Source of the DNA: Zoroaster sp. YZ-2022
Lineage: Eukaryota > Echinodermata > Asteroidea > Forcipulatida > Zoroasteridae
Length of the DNA stretch: 64,000 bases
Direction of reading: 5' to 3'
Assembly: GCA_029582265.1 (NCBI GenBank)
Contig: CM055820.1
Coordinates: 14,063,695-14,127,694, forward strand
Part shown: in pieces, positions 1 through 12,862 of the stretch
Numbering within the stretch: position 1 is the first letter of the stretch
Layout of the letters: each line of letters starts with the position of its first letter
Made by a program: the position numbers and the translations under genes
The notes under the pieces: generated by a model
What the model was told of the DNA's origin: nothing
What the model saw: only the letters and a program-made list of their open reading frames with translations
Database searches by the model: none

Positions 1-158
1 ACAACAAAAATGTATTCCCACACCCCTAAGACACATATGCATGTGGGATACATAAATGCATCAGCATGTACATATAGATTCACATAAACTTGTCATAGAT
101 TTTTATGACAACTGTTTACATGGAAATGTATACCAGATTATCTTCATAACTGAAAGCA

Positions 159-417
159 TTAAAGGTACAATATCGTCATGATCAACAGGGCATGGAATCA
201 GAGTGCTGGTTTCAGATCAACAGGGCATGGAATCGGAGTACTAGTTTCAGATTAACTTAGTGACCGAAAATAATACCCTACGCAATAAGGTCATATTACC
301 ATTGCTGCTGCATAAATGAGCCAGTAATTTTCAGTCATTGTGTTCATCTTAAACTAGGACACCGATTCCATGCCCTGTTGAAAGTCTGCTCTGATCGTGA
401 CGATAGTGTCCCTTTAA
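159..417. repeat. TTAA-flanked MITE, Kolobok-like
   Basis: TTAA stands at 159-162 and 414-417. The 251 bp between them have imperfect terminal inverted repeats beginning AGG(G/T)ACA and running through TATCGTCAYGATCA. Internally the left half carries ATCAACAGGGCATGGAATC twice and the right half carries its complement. A related fragment lies at 4938-5037. TTAA duplications fit Kolobok or piggyBac; the AGGG start resembles the element at 47080-47721, so I favour Kolobok. It has no coding capacity. Confidence 0.6.
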
Positions 418-459
418 CAAATGCATATTGTGTTTTCTGTAAGTGAGCAACCGAACAAG

Positions 460-620
460 CATGTTTGTTTATGGTGTAAATAGAGGACCTCCTATTGTTT
501 CCATCTTTTGTTCACTTTGTTGATGGACTTTTTTAGCCATCTCCCATTTGATTTGTACACGTTTTACAACTGAGGACATTTGCAAGCTTTAACTGCCAAC
601 TGAGGACCCATCGTTCCCTT
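460..620 (+). repeat. dispersed repeat, copy 1
   Basis: The stretch with GTAAATAGAGGACCTCC and TTTTGTTCACTTTGTTGATGGAC recurs in reverse complement at about 41000-41155 with moderate divergence. No coding content is recognisable. Confidence 0.5.
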
Positions 621-642
621 GTTATAATTCCTTGGTGTATAC

Positions 643-1298
643 CATACACCCATCACAACTTCTAAGTTCCCCCTAATATTTTTTAGAATATCTCAACAAG
701 TATTGCATGAATTTAAAAAATTCAAAAAGCAAATGACAGAATGACATGTTCTACACAGCTCGTAATGAAATGGTTGAAATTCAGTCATGCATGCACAATT
801 GACAATGATTTGAATGAAAATTCAGCTGAAAAAATAGTTGCAGTACAAAGCATTGCTTCAAGGGCATGTTACACATGTAGTTTTCTGTAAGAAGCTCATG
901 CATTAATAACAATGGTATTGATGGCTGTTTCATAATAAGAAAAGAATATTCAAAGAGCAACATGCAACATGCATGTCCATTGTTTTAGAAGGGTAGAGCA
1001 AGAGTTTAATATGGAATTGGTCCTCCATTATTCTCCGTAACTGAGTTCTTACAGAAAACAACACAAGTGTAACATGCCATTGAAGAAATGCTTTGTACTG
1101 CAACTTTTTTGTCAGCTGAATTTTCATTCAAATCACTGTCAATTGTGCATGCATGATTGAATTTCAAGCATTTCATTACGAGCTGTGTAGAACATGTCAT
1201 TCTGTCATTTGCTTTTTGAATTTTTTAAATTCATGCAATACTTGTTGAGATATTCTTTTAAAAAAATAGGGGGAACTTAGAAGTTGTGATGGGTGTAT
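643..1298. repeat. foldback element with ~250-bp arms
   Basis: The left arm (643 to about 893) is the reverse complement of the right arm (about 1045 to 1298). Both outer ends read ATACACCCATCACAACTT. The arms share the stretch around CATTTCATTACGAGCTGTG and a TTTTAAATTC-rich block. The central spacer is about 150 bp. This is typical of a palindromic MITE; the short ORFs inside are arm artefacts. Confidence 0.7.
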
Positions 1299-3027
1299 TA
1301 AACAAACACACATTTGCTTGATCACTTTAATTATTTGTCTCAGGTTGGGGTAGTCATGTGATGTGTTCAAGGGGCTGTGATTGGCATTGTTAGTATATGG
1401 TGATAGGTCACTGTCCGATGAGTCACCAGACAGTAGAGGGAGCCCTTCTAGAAAGTCCTTTTTATGATATTTGTGTTCATTTATTTACTTCATGGCTACA
1501 CCATTTACATTAAACTTGGAATAAATATAATGCATTTCTGAAAATATTTTGTTTTCTGTGTTTTTTGTTTTTTCTTTTCTGGTTTTGTTTACTTGATTTA
1601 TATAATTTTGGGGGTTAATCAACCAAATAGTTTACTGATGCGAAACCTCCCCAGGGCTTTCAAGCAGTATCAGGATTCCTCGATCTCATCACAGCTCTCT
1701 TGTCCTGTAAGATTGTGTAGATTGATTGTATTCATCCAAACGTGGAATTTATTTCTTCGGATGACAACAATTCGTTTTGGCAAATTATTTCACGGCTTTT
1801 AAGAAAGTTTTTTGCTTTTCGAGATTATCAATAGCGTAAAGTAACTTTAAGCAGATATGACCCCTCTCTAACAGTAAGTCCTACCCATGAGCCTGGGGAA
1901 ACGAAAAGGAGTTGGGCACCTCGGCAGTAGGCGTTACCGACTATAACCTATACCTTATATCTCCTCGGGCTGAATATTTTCTAAGGATTATTGAACTAAT
2001 TTCACACCAAGTATGCTTTCAGGTAAAACGTATTTTTCCTCACGTTACATTTTTTAGGTATTGGGCCCACTCTTCCGTTTTTCCACAGCAGTTGCATTGT
2101 ACTCGGACCTTACATAGCTCTGGGTATAATGCAACTACTGTGGAAAAAATGATGAGTGAAATGGCACAAAGAGTGTAACCAAGACCTCAAAAGTGTAACG
2201 TGAGTAACCATGGAAATTCCCGTATGGACTTGAAGCCTGTAAATACTTTTGGTAAACAAATATGTAAATGCATCCAAAACGAGAAATGTACAGAAACCAA
2301 CCTGTGAAAGTTTCAGGTTATTTATTTGCATTGTTAACGGAAAAAAAACTGTTCTTATTCAATGTTATACGTGCATGGAACTGTTGTCTCTCAGGAGGAC
2401 GACAATTCTGTCAGGAAATGATTTCACTAATTTTGCTAAAATAATAACAGCCAGAAAGATTTCAAGGTATGTTTGATACCATCATCAACTTCACAAGTAC
2501 TTTTTATGTAAAACTGTAATCATTTTGTTCTAAAAATTGTTTTGTATAGTAGCTGAGATTCAGCAGAGAAATTTGTTCAAACAACTCAATAGAAATGCAA
2601 ACCACTGGTTTTTAGTGCACATAGATTTTACACCCCGTTGGATTCTTTTGACGATATTGAAAAAATAATTTAAACAAGTACATATAACTAAATATAACAG
2701 TGTCCTACCTACCCGGTACATACTTTGTTTTGTAAATTAAATTAAATTAAATTAAATTATTTTGCTCGGCACTCGTTTTCCCAAGTACTTCTGAATAAAA
2801 AAATGATTGCACGACAAAAAATTGTAATTGTGTACGAAAAATTACTTCGTGGATAAATTATTTGAAATTGTACTCCAAATATTATTATAATAATGTTATT
2901 TCCACTATTTTTTAAATTACAAATATTAAAAAGTGGAGTCTGCACGCCTATTTTTGGCAGTGCAAATGAACCGGAAAGACAAACAATTATTGTTGGCTAC
3001 GAAAGGAGCAATGGAATTGTGTTTAAA
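1299..3027. other. intergenic DNA upstream of the receptor gene
   Basis: No gene is recognisable. It includes an (AAATT)n tract near 2735-2760 and AT-rich sequence up to the receptor start. Short ORFs here have no recognisable domain. A promoter should lie in this interval but I see no diagnostic motif. Confidence 0.4.
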
Positions 3028-3337
3028 ATGCGACGGCGTACAGGCCTTCTCGTACTCTTCCTCAGTTCAGTCATGGGGTGGAGTAAGCTCTTCTCCTGCT
3101 TCTTCTTGTTAATGGGATGTGCTCACTGTCAGTCTGCTAAATCTGAAGGTATGTTTAGATATTCGGAGTGTTGATGTAAAGATTCAGGTGTGGATTAAGA
3201 TTTCAAAGAGGGGAGCATAAAATCTGAAATCTCAGATTTGTAAAAAAAAATATTGTTTTCACTGTTCTACGTTTCGCCCGTGTGCAGTTATTTGTTCCAC
3301 AACATGCAGGAATGTTTTGCGCATTTGTACCTTTTTC

Positions 3338-3396
<59 letters not shown>

Positions 3397-6300
3397 CTGA
3401 TTGATTGGGGGTAATTAGCCACCCTCTGTATCCCCACTGTTTTCAAGATGTTGGCGTGCCATATATGTGTGGAAATCAATGTCGAGAGATTTGATTTAAA
3501 GACGAATTGATCATACCAAAATAAACATCTTAGCCAACGATGGGAAAAATAATATCTAGAATAGTATTAGAAATAATATTGCCAATGGCCAGGGTGCAGG
3601 ACAAATTCACACCTATCATAATGGACAGATTATATGCGGTTATTCGTGTTATAACTAATTGTTTTTGATAAACGAGACAAAATGATGATCATTTATTAAC
3701 CGAAATAATGAATTGTTCGATAAAATGACCTTAAACTGATAAAGCGATTGCCATTATCTAGTTCAGTGAGCACTTTTCAGGAAGTATCTTGGGTTTCATA
3801 TTCATTAGAAAGTATGTCATCAGAAGAAGATAAGAGTAAAAGATGTGATGAGTTCTACCCGTGCCAAGATGATGGCACCTGCACTGAGGATGACGTAATT
3901 GTCTGCTTCTGCAATCAAACATTATGTAAAGATGGTATGTGATCAGTCGATGGTTATAATATCACGTGACACTCAGTTTTCATAATATAGGCCTACTTGT
4001 ACCAACTTAACACAAAATAAGCTTTTAGATAATAATTTGTTCATTTGATAAATTGGTAAGTTGGCAATGATGTATCTTCGAAAAACAAGGTTTTGAATAA
4101 AACGATTCCGAAATGTTGTTGATTTAGTTTAGTAAAGAAACAAATTAAAGTTATGCACAAACTACAATATACTGTGCGGATATAGGAATTTGCTTATTCA
4201 AACTTAGTAGGTACACTCTAAAAAACGAAGTGCTGAACATAGCACCTCAAGTGCAGTCACTATACAAGCTCCTAAAAAGGGCTAAAATTAGCACTTGAGG
4301 TGCTGTATTCAGCACTTTGTTTTTAGAGTGCATATATACAAAGTACACTCAAAGTCCTGAATATATCACTTCAATGCTAATTTTAGCCCTTTTTAGGAGC
4401 TTGTATAGTGACTGCACTTGAGGTGCTATTTTCAGCACTTCGTTTTTTAGAGTGTACCTACTAAGTTTGAATCAGCAAATTCCTATATCCGCACAGTATA
4501 TTGTAGTTTGTGCATAACTTTAATTTGTTTCTTTACTAAACTAAATCAACAAAATTTCGGAATCGTTTTATTCAAAACCTTTGTTTTTCGAAGATACATC
4601 ATTGGCAACTTACCAATTTATCAAATGAACGATTTATTATCTAAAAAGTTTACTTGGTGTTAAGTTGGTACAAGTAGGCCTATATTTTGAAAAGTGAATG
4701 GTTGAAATGATTTCAAAATACCAATGTTGTACCTTCCCTTTAATTAACAATAAATTTAACCTACAAAATAAAAAACAATTTGGTTTGCTTTTTATATTAC
4801 CGATATCGTAGTTCGCAGTCATTAAATGTTATTGCTCTAAACTGTACGTTTTTAACTTTTCTAGATGTTATTATGTTCAGCGCCTTGATAATACATGTCA
4901 TGATGAGGCGCTTTAAAAATATACCTAGGCCCATATATGAGCCAGTAATTTTCAGTAAATATGTTCATCTTAAACTACGATATCGATTCCATGCCATGTT
5001 GAAAGTCTACACTGATCATGATGATATTGTCCCTTTATTAGCATGAGTGAATAACATTTGGATAAAGGCATTATTACGAATCCGTTAATAAACATTTTTT
5101 TCATGTTCACAGCTTCAATAGATCTTCGTCTTGTAGATGGACAGTATCCTAATGAAGGACGACTAGAAGTTCGTTTGTCTCATGAGGAAACGTGGGGATC
5201 ATACTGCTCCAATGAGAACCCATTCTTCACTGGTCGAGTTGCGTGTCGTCAGCTTGGTTTTCCCGCCCTATTATTCGCCACTACACATGCGCAGTTTGGG
5301 CAAGGAACTGGTCCAATCAGGATAGAGAACATCCGTTGCCGACAGGAATCCTTGTCTATGTATGGTTGCTCCCTGCAAGAATGGTACCCAACATACAAAG
5401 TTTGCGATCATAGATTTGATGTAGGACTTACTTGTTTTACAGGTATGCTAGTTTTTAACAAATTCAGGCGTTTTTTTTTCCTTCCCTGGACCGTACATGT
5501 AAAAACAAGGCCCCTCCATTTCTGCCTAAACAATTGGACTTAAAACTGGCTATGACATGATAACTTTTTTAATTGTGCAACCCCTTGTGCTACGTGTCTG
5601 ACTTTGGCCAAAATCTATTTATTTATTTATTTGTTACAATCTAAAGTGAACACTGGGAGCATGCATAAGCCATGTCTGTACATGAACATTAATTTGATTA
5701 AAGTCAATTATGAAAATGTAATTTAAACCGCTCCAGTTTTTATTACGATAAACGGCATGACTGCTTTATTTTACATTTCCCCCTAAATTAACCACTTATC
5801 GTGTTTTATCTTTACAAAGGAAATATTCGCCTTGTCGGCAGCCAAAGAGAGAATGAAGGTAGAGTAGAGGTCCATCTAAGAGGCGATGAGTGGGCTTCGT
5901 TGTCACTAGGACAGGAATACCAATACTTATCCAATTCCGACCTTATCTGCAAACAACTAGGGTATCCATTTTCTGTAGGATTCACAAGAGAAGCAGCATA
6001 TGATGTCAACCAAACAATATGTAAATACGGTTCCTGTCACTTTGGTGGTGAATCAAGCATGTTCGAATGTATTGATCGTCTAGTTGTGGAGATGTGCCCA
6101 GATCAAATGAACTCCGATCTACTGGGAGTAGTTTGTGCAACAGGTAATAACGCCATTAGGAAAATAATCATGCTTTGATTAAATAAGAACGCTAATTAAA
6201 CTGCCAACACTTAAACTTATTTCTTTACCTTAATTTTAACGAATATTTTTCCAAATTAAATAGTTGTAACCATTTGTTTTCTCCAAAAACAGAAGTACTA

Positions 6301-9300
6301 TCAATAGAGACTAATATGGAATTTCGTCTCTTCTCCACAACGTCACAACATGCGGGAATAGTTGAAGGCCGATACAACGAATCAGGCTGGAAGACCGTAT
6401 GTATAAACGGTTATGATGACAATCAATTGCGAACAGTGCTAGAAAAGATATTTAGAAGACTCAGACATGGCTATCCCGGTGTCTCCGATTTCTGGATGAT
6501 CCCTTATTCTAACTTTTCTGGCTACGTTAGTACAGGTGATGAGCTTATTTTGAGGCAGACCTTTCTGGAGGGTCAAATAGGCACAATAAAATGGACGCAA
6601 GGCCAGCACGCTTGTCAGACACATAATTACAAACTGGTTTTCATGGAATTTGAAACAGGTAAGATGCACCTTTGAGTAATATTTATACCTCAAGACTGCT
6701 GAATGGAAGTCAATCATTTCTCCCGAGGACGATCAGAGCATACTGATCGAAACGTCGAGTTGTAACCCCCATTGTTTTCAGAACTAATTACGGTACTACT
6801 CAATTGAGAATTTCACATGGTGTCACCGCAATTAGTCTTACTTATCAATCATTTCTGTCACTGGTGCCAACTAAAATATGATTTGGTGAACAGTACAAAT
6901 GCAAAAAACATTTAATATAATTTTTTGTATAATAATATGATAATTAGTATGTTTCTAGTATGATTCTTGTCTTCATTGTACGGTTAAACATCTCTTGTGT
7001 CTACTTCTGCAGGTGTAACTCTTTTTGGTTTGACGGTCTTTCCCTGTCGACGTCATTCCTGTCGTGATCGCTGTGGAAGCCCTTCCAATGAAGATCTCTG
7101 TGGCTGTGATGCCGTGTGCGCTCGATGCAATGACTGTTGTTATGATTACAATGAGCAGTGTTCTCTACCACAAGACTTTGCTTCGCTTTCAGGCTCCTTT
7201 TCCTGTAAAATTATTGACGATTTGCGGGTAAGGAAACGAGTTGTCGTCGTACGTGGATGTCCTGCGGACTGGGATAATCACCAGGTGGAGCTACAATGTA
7301 AGAATGATTCCTTTCCTGGCCCGATTAAATATTCAGATGGGATGGTTTTTCAGAATGTATACTGCGCTGAGTGTAATGGCGTATCAATGGCGTATGAATT
7401 GTTGTCAACCATGCCGCCACATATAAATCAAGGAATTAGCGAGTGTTCGAATGGTTATGTGAATTTACAGATACGTAATGGCTGTCAAATGTACGCTGGT
7501 CCCATCTATAACAAAGAGCATCACTTGAAATACAAGAATCTTCACTGCGCTTACTGTAATGGAGTGAACATTTCAGGTTTGAATAATTGTGTGTTTCCAA
7601 ATGATGAAAATAATATTCCCGATTTCTCCCACGCGTTAATATTACTTGGCAGAAATGTTGATTCATGGATACCAGTGACATATACAGCTCTTGATTTACT
7701 GGACAAAATTAAGTGTAACAACATTGAATTTCACTTAATTGTCCAACCAGTGGATACAAGCTCTGTTAAAGATGAGGAAGATGTTGTAAATGAGTCGCTG
7801 ATAGCTGATGTAACACGCTGTTACATTCTAACACTCGGCTGGCAGAATATTCAACTTACTTGGCCCTTTTATGTATCATTACGTGAGAGTAACTTGCGGG
7901 CAGGTGGAGTTCAGTTAATCACCAAGTACCTTACTAACATTACGGAATTTGAAGACATGTTAGATCAAACTTTGTTGATACCTCATTCTAGCGGGGAGAA
8001 TGGTTCACTGAGGTACTGGATTGTCAAATGTGGTGTTGGAAAGGTAGATTTTATTGAGGTTTGTGGTACCAATGTTGATCACATTCAACCGTCATGCATG
8101 GAATCTGAGTACACGGTAGAGGCAGATATTATGAGGGTCTTCAATATCAGTGGTGTCCAAATTGTTTACATTGGTGATGGACAACTCATTGAAGCAAGAT
8201 CAATTTCCAATGCTCGGATCTACCGATACCCACCAAACCTCTTACATAGTTCCTTGAAAGACACTAATATAATCGTGTGTGGTGAGAGATTTGAAAATGC
8301 CGAGTGCAAAATACCTTCAGTTGAGGAAACAAAAAAAATTACATTAACAGATGGTGTTCCTGTCATAAAATACAAAGGAAAAGAATTTTCACAAGACAAT
8401 GTCATATTCTTACCGGACAATCGGATCCTCATCTGTTCAAATTTCTTCTTAACTTTGGCAGACCCATCCATCTCATTATCAGACCCACTGACCTTACTTA
8501 ATACCGTTGGTTACATCTTGTCGATTATTGCTCTTTTCGCAACATTTTCAAATTACTGCGTATTCCCTGTCCTGCGGAACGTACCGGGTGGCACCATAAT
8601 GAGTTTGATGGCTTGTCTGCTTGCAGCTCAGCTGATGACATTGACGGTACTGGATAAGACTGACAACCAAGCATTTTGCATTGGAATAGCTGCGTTAGTG
8701 CATTATCTTTGGCTTTCCACATTCACTTGGATGAATGCTTTGGCTTTTCATCTCTTAAAGACATTTACATCTAATCAAGTAACCCCACCAAACAAGAAGA
8801 AAAGTTTCATTGCCTATTGCCTGTACGGATGGTGTGTACCTCTTATAATTGTCTTGATATGTTTGGTCATTCATTTCACCAATGGTCAAAGATTTGGATT
8901 CCAATATGGCGGCGAGAGGTCATGTTGGTTGGTTGGAGAGTACGCGATTCTAGGTGCGTTTGGAGCTCCCATGATAGCCAGTCTAATTGGTAATGCTGTC
9001 ATGTTTGGCTGGACGGTGCGTAGCGTCCATGCCTCACTCGTTTCAGCCGCCATGGTTCGTGCTGGGAAATCCAAGACCAAGGAGACAGTTAGAGAGCTTT
9101 GGATATATTCTAAGGTAGGTTTAATCTAAACTGTATTAACGCCATGCATGAAATGAAATTTATACAAAAGTATACTGGCCTGCAAACGCATTCGGTATAG
9201 CCAAAACTACATTGTTTTTTGAATGAAGAAAAATGCGAGATGCAGAAAAAGATCGTTCCTCATGGTTGTAGATATGGGCGCTATAGCACTCCTCGTATTA

Positions 9301-9821
9301 TGCCTGGTGTAATGCCAATCTTATTTTAAAATGGAAATTTACTAATATTGTGATTGCACTTGTATCAGTGTAGGCCCTTACACTTACACAAATACTTCCG
9401 TGCTGAATCTTGAAAATGACAATGGAACCTTTTATTCAGATCATTCAGATGACATGAGATGCGTTGGCACCTCAAACATTTTAGTTTTAAAATGTTAACA
9501 TTGACAATCGCTCCTAGTCCCACCCTGAGTAAGTTGTAATTTCACAGCTTGCCCCATTTTGTGTAGATTTCCTGTGTGATGGGGTTCACATGGATCTTTG
9601 GTTGCCTAGCTACCGTCATCGACCGTCAAGCTTTGTGGTATCTCTTTGTAATCGCAAACTCACTTCAAGGAGTCTTTATCTTCATGTCATTCGGCTGCAA
9701 CCTCCGCATCCGGGTACTCTGGCGAGACAAACTGGGTATTCAACACAAAAAGACCCCAAGAAAAAAGACAAACTCACTTGTAACTGTAAGCACTACCATT
9801 AAGAGCAGCGCAACCGCCTGA
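3028..9821 (+). CDS. EGF/SRCR/somatomedin-B secretin-family (Mth-like) 7TM receptor
   Basis: I read seven exons: 3028-3148, 3767-3934, 5113-5442, 5820-6143, 6293-6658, 7013-9114, 9567-9821. All introns are GT-AG, the phases agree (phase 1 up to exon 6, then phase 0), and the CDS is 3666 nt (1221 aa). Exon 1 gives a signal peptide. Exon 2 has a six-cysteine EGF-like unit. Exons 3 and 4 are SRCR domains (GRLEVRL, GRVEVHL; the first has VACRQLGFP). Exon 5 is a cysteine-poor SRCR-like unit. Exon 6 starts with somatomedin B (SCRDRC ... CNDCCYDYNEQC, about residue 450), then a Methuselah-like cysteine ectodomain with two NG-V repeats (YCAECNGV, HCAYCNGV), then the 7TM from about residue 928. The last exon holds TM6-7 (GFTWIFGCLA) and a basic tail. 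It is a plasma-membrane receptor; ligand unknown. No canonical GPS cleavage motif is visible before TM1. The start is the Met nearest the hydrophobic leader. Confidence 0.85.
3338..3406. repeat. (GATT)n microsatellite
   Basis: About 17 units of TGAT/GATT with one C interruption near the right end, in intron 1 of the receptor gene. Confidence 0.95.
3987..4683. repeat. ~700-bp long palindrome in receptor intron 2
   Basis: The left half (3987 to about 4335) is mirrored by the right half (to 4683). The outer ends read ATAGGCCTACTTGTACC and its complement. Each arm carries an inner unit bounded by CACTCTAAAAAACGAAGTGC-type sequence, which looks like a small MITE duplicated with the arm. Nothing is coding. 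It would fold into a very long hairpin in the pre-mRNA. Confidence 0.8.
4938..5037 (+). repeat. fragment of the MITE at 163-413
   Basis: It shares GAGCCAGTAATTTTCAGT, TGTTCATCTTAAACTA and GATTCCATGCC with the right half of the MITE at the window start, and ends in GTCCCTTTA. It lies in intron 2, just before the first SRCR exon. Confidence 0.6.
6715..6860 (+). repeat. dispersed repeat with hammerhead-like core, copy 1
   Basis: It reads CCGAGGA, then GATCAG/CTGATC arms around AGCATA, then GAAACGTC (core 6723-6756), followed by a conserved tail through ACATGGTGTCACCGCAATTA. The same unit recurs at 13222-13370, twice at 20370-20662 and at 41436-41620, on both strands. It sits in receptor intron 5. 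Confidence 0.7.
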
Positions 9822-11452
9822 ATATCTTGGGTCAAAGGGCACGAAGAACGTAATTTGTCAGTGTTTATTATTATTTAATGATTGTGAAACTACATTTGCA
9901 AAGTTGTAATTAGTGGACTTACGTTGTTAACCTAGCACGATCTTTATCAAAAAGGGGAACCTATATTATTCACTTGAAAGTGTTGTAATTTCATAAATGT
10001 GATAGACATTGGTTTGGGGGCAGTTCACGAAGGTATGGTTAATAGGTTCCCATCTATGAATGGAGACAAGAGAAACTCAGTCAGTTTGTTCTTCTGGATC
10101 TGTACATTGTCACCTTGTTCATATCCATGTAATTCTACTCTGAGGAAGGTGATACAAGCCCATTTTATCAAATCTGGTGATCTAATTATTTGTCTTCTGT
10201 GTTTTGACTCTGTGGTAGATCTAGTAAACTACCTTGTAAGTCAAATAGTATGAGCCATCTGACTGTGTAACTAATGAACAAAATACCACATAGATACAAC
10301 CACACTTAACACTTAACAACAACAGTTAGCCATGCATGTTTTTCATCAATTTGTTGTGTTCAGTTGAATAACACTACTTCGTAGATCACTTGATTTTAAA
10401 CTACGCAGATAAGTACGGTACGGGGAAATGTGAACGATGATCGATATAGCTACACGATATGCAACGAGCGCGTATAATATTGTCGAAACTTTTTTGGGAT
10501 CAAATCCATGTCGTAGCTCAGCCGATAGATGATGCCTGTTGTATACGGCTGAGTACCAGACTACGGCTGAACCGTGACCGTGCCAGAATCCATCCGCTAA
10601 ATTTTGGCCTTCAAAAATAGTTTCAAGAAGCTTTTAAGCTTTTAAGGTTGATTTTATGAATTCTGTTATGATTTTTGTCGTGTTTTTTTTCGTTTGCGCC
10701 ATCTTGGATCTAGCACGTATCCACTGCGCCAGCAGGATCAGCAAATACAGGATCCGGATCAGTAAATTGTCTAAGCCGTACAGACTGTCTGGTGATCGAG
10801 ATCTGGATATGTGCGAAACAAGCAGACCCTATGGGTTGTGCAGTACTCTGAACATTATGCACATATAAACTCAGTTTAATAATAATTTCACCATACATTT
10901 TGAAGATATAACATTTTCATGATTTTAAGTCAGATTTTGATGTTGGAAATCGTTACTGGTTTGCTCAGTGAACAGTGGTGAACATCAACACGGGTGTTCG
11001 AGACGCCATTTTTGACGTTGTCAACCGATTGTCGGTAGATGAGAAATAACCTCATCAAGGAAAACGTTTGATGGACAACATTTACTCATTTGGTATAAGT
11101 ATCAATTTTATATCTGAAACGGACGTTTAGTGATCCGCAATTGAAACAATTCCAGAACTATAGGAAAACGGCAGGTTGTAAAAAGACGTTGCTAGTCATA
11201 ATGTAAAACGCATGAAAATGTTAAATTAATTGTCGAGTTAAAGTCTACGAAGGAGTAAAGATGAGAGATGATTCGACGGCTCGATCATTTTTGTAAGGCA
11301 AAGAACTCAATACAAATTGTAATGTCACGAGCGCCAGTTGTGAAATTAGTTTAGATATAGGTACTATTTTAAAGGGGATTCCACCAGCGTGGTTTTATGT
11401 AACTATTTATAATAGTTAAGATTATCTGAGGTAGTATTTCCTTCGCTAGGAA
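9822..11452. other. intergenic, nothing recognised
   Basis: This lies between the receptor stop and the 3' end of the convergent glycosyltransferase gene. No domain, repeat family or RNA gene is recognisable. It must hold the 3' UTRs of both genes. ORFs here are below 90 codons and featureless. Confidence 0.4.
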
Positions 11453-12862
11453 TTATCGTTTCATATGATGTACAGGGAAATTTGGCAGATTATTTGATTC
11501 CTCTGGGTGGGTACTTCTCAAGTCTAGTTGTTCCTCCAAGCACTGAAGTGTCACAGGGTCGAAACTATAATGGAACTTATTTGCAAATAGATTAGGTACA
11601 ACAAGGAGATACTGAAGATAATCTGTGCCAAACACACACACCAGCCGCACAACCTTACCAAAAACACACGCTGGTTTGGGTCCAGTCTCCCACTTTACAA
11701 ACCGAAATTTGTGTCCTGGCGTGGCTAAACTTACGGGAAATCCTCCTGGTGCTCCGGGGACACGTTGTAGGGTCGCCCAGAAATTTTCATCGGGGCTATA
11801 CGTGTCCTTTGTCCACTCTAAAAGGTCATGAGCGCGTTGGTCATTCAAGGCAAATTCCACAAACTGCCTCGTCGCCGCAAAATAGGCGTTACCGTTGTAT
11901 ACCGACAAGTTATGAGGAGGGGACATTTTGCGATTGGTTGTGGTTAAAACTTCTCCATTTTCGACTCTGTGTTGGAAAGCTGTCCATGGCAGTTTGTTAA
12001 GCAGTGGGACTGAACTCACTATATCGTTTGTGCCATTATAAAATTTCATCTGGCGAACAATTTCTAAATTAGTTTTCAAAGGAAAATCTTGTCCACATAA
12101 GTTGATCAAATATTTCCACTCGTAGCCCGCCGAACGAGGACCCGTTAGATCTTTCATGCAGTTAATATCCGCCAGAAGACGCGTAAACCCGGCATACTGA
12201 ACTGCTTCAAGTTTAGACGCAACAAAGACGTTATCAAAGCAAGAAGCGAGACCGCGGATTGCTCGGTGAAAATCCAACGAAGATTTTAAATCTGGATGGA
12301 TACAATAGATGTTTTGTGGTTGGTAAATCGCTCTTAGTAGTCTCTCGACCTGAGCTGAGGTAGTGTGAGTAATTATTGTGTAAGCTAATGAAAAGTTAGC
12401 CTCCTCATCCGACAGAGGATGCTGTGGGTAGCTCCGATCCCTCCGGAACGCTTCACAATCCTTCGTCCAATGCTGCACTTTCATATAATCTGGCACAGGG
12501 AGGGAACCATTGGCCCTCTCTCGCTCCCTTCTGATAACATCTGCTGTTTCTTTGATGACGTCATTGTCACCGGCAAAAAGAATGGTGCAGTTGACTTCCC
12601 AGTGTCTGTGATATGGAAATGAGTGCGTGTGGCTGAGAGCAATTCCTTGATTGTGGGATTCTACCTGCAATATAGGAATCCCTCTTGGATCCACTAGTAA
12701 TGTTGATGAGCTCACTAAATACCGCGATGGTGAAATTATTTTGTGTACATCGCATAAACGTTGGAGCTCCAAGTGTAGAATAATTACAGCCGGAATGGTA
12801 AAGGTAACCAGTAGACCAACAATCGTCCATTTGGTGTTGGCTTTACAGATTGAACTCATCAT
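11453..12862 (-). CDS. GCNT-like: beta-1,6-N-acetylglucosaminyltransferase, GT14 (core-2 GCNT-like)
   Basis: An intact single-exon ORF of 469 aa, about the usual length for GCNT enzymes (roughly 400-450). It is a type II Golgi protein: short cytosolic tail, membrane anchor at residues 12-30, then a stem. The GT14 'Branch' domain runs from about 158 to 425, with AYTIITH (160-166), INLCGQDFPLKTN (253-265), SPDENFWATL (356-365, with the Glu of SPDE matching the catalytic base of the mouse core-2 enzyme) and CVFGTDYL (409-416). Several conserved cysteines are present and there are five N-glycosylation sequons (N91, N118, N156, N276, N318). It should transfer GlcNAc in beta-1,6 linkage to O-glycan or I-antigen acceptors; core-2 versus I-branching cannot be decided here. 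Absence of introns in the coding region is common in this family. It is convergent with the receptor gene. Confidence 0.92.
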   Translation of the reverse strand: MMSSICKANTKWTIVGLLVTFTIPAVIILHLELQRLCDVHKIISPSRYLVSSSTLLVDPRGIPILQVESHNQGIALSHTHSFPYHRHWEVNCTILFAGDNDVIKETADVIRRERERANGSLPVPDYMKVQHWTKDCEAFRRDRSYPQHPLSDEEANFSLAYTIITHTTSAQVERLLRAIYQPQNIYCIHPDLKSSLDFHRAIRGLASCFDNVFVASKLEAVQYAGFTRLLADINCMKDLTGPRSAGYEWKYLINLCGQDFPLKTNLEIVRQMKFYNGTNDIVSSVPLLNKLPWTAFQHRVENGEVLTTTNRKMSPPHNLSVYNGNAYFAATRQFVEFALNDQRAHDLLEWTKDTYSPDENFWATLQRVPGAPGGFPVSLATPGHKFRFVKWETGPKPACVFGKVVRLVCVFGTDYLQYLLVVPNLFANKFHYSFDPVTLQCLEEQLDLRSTHPEESNNLPNFPVHHMKR

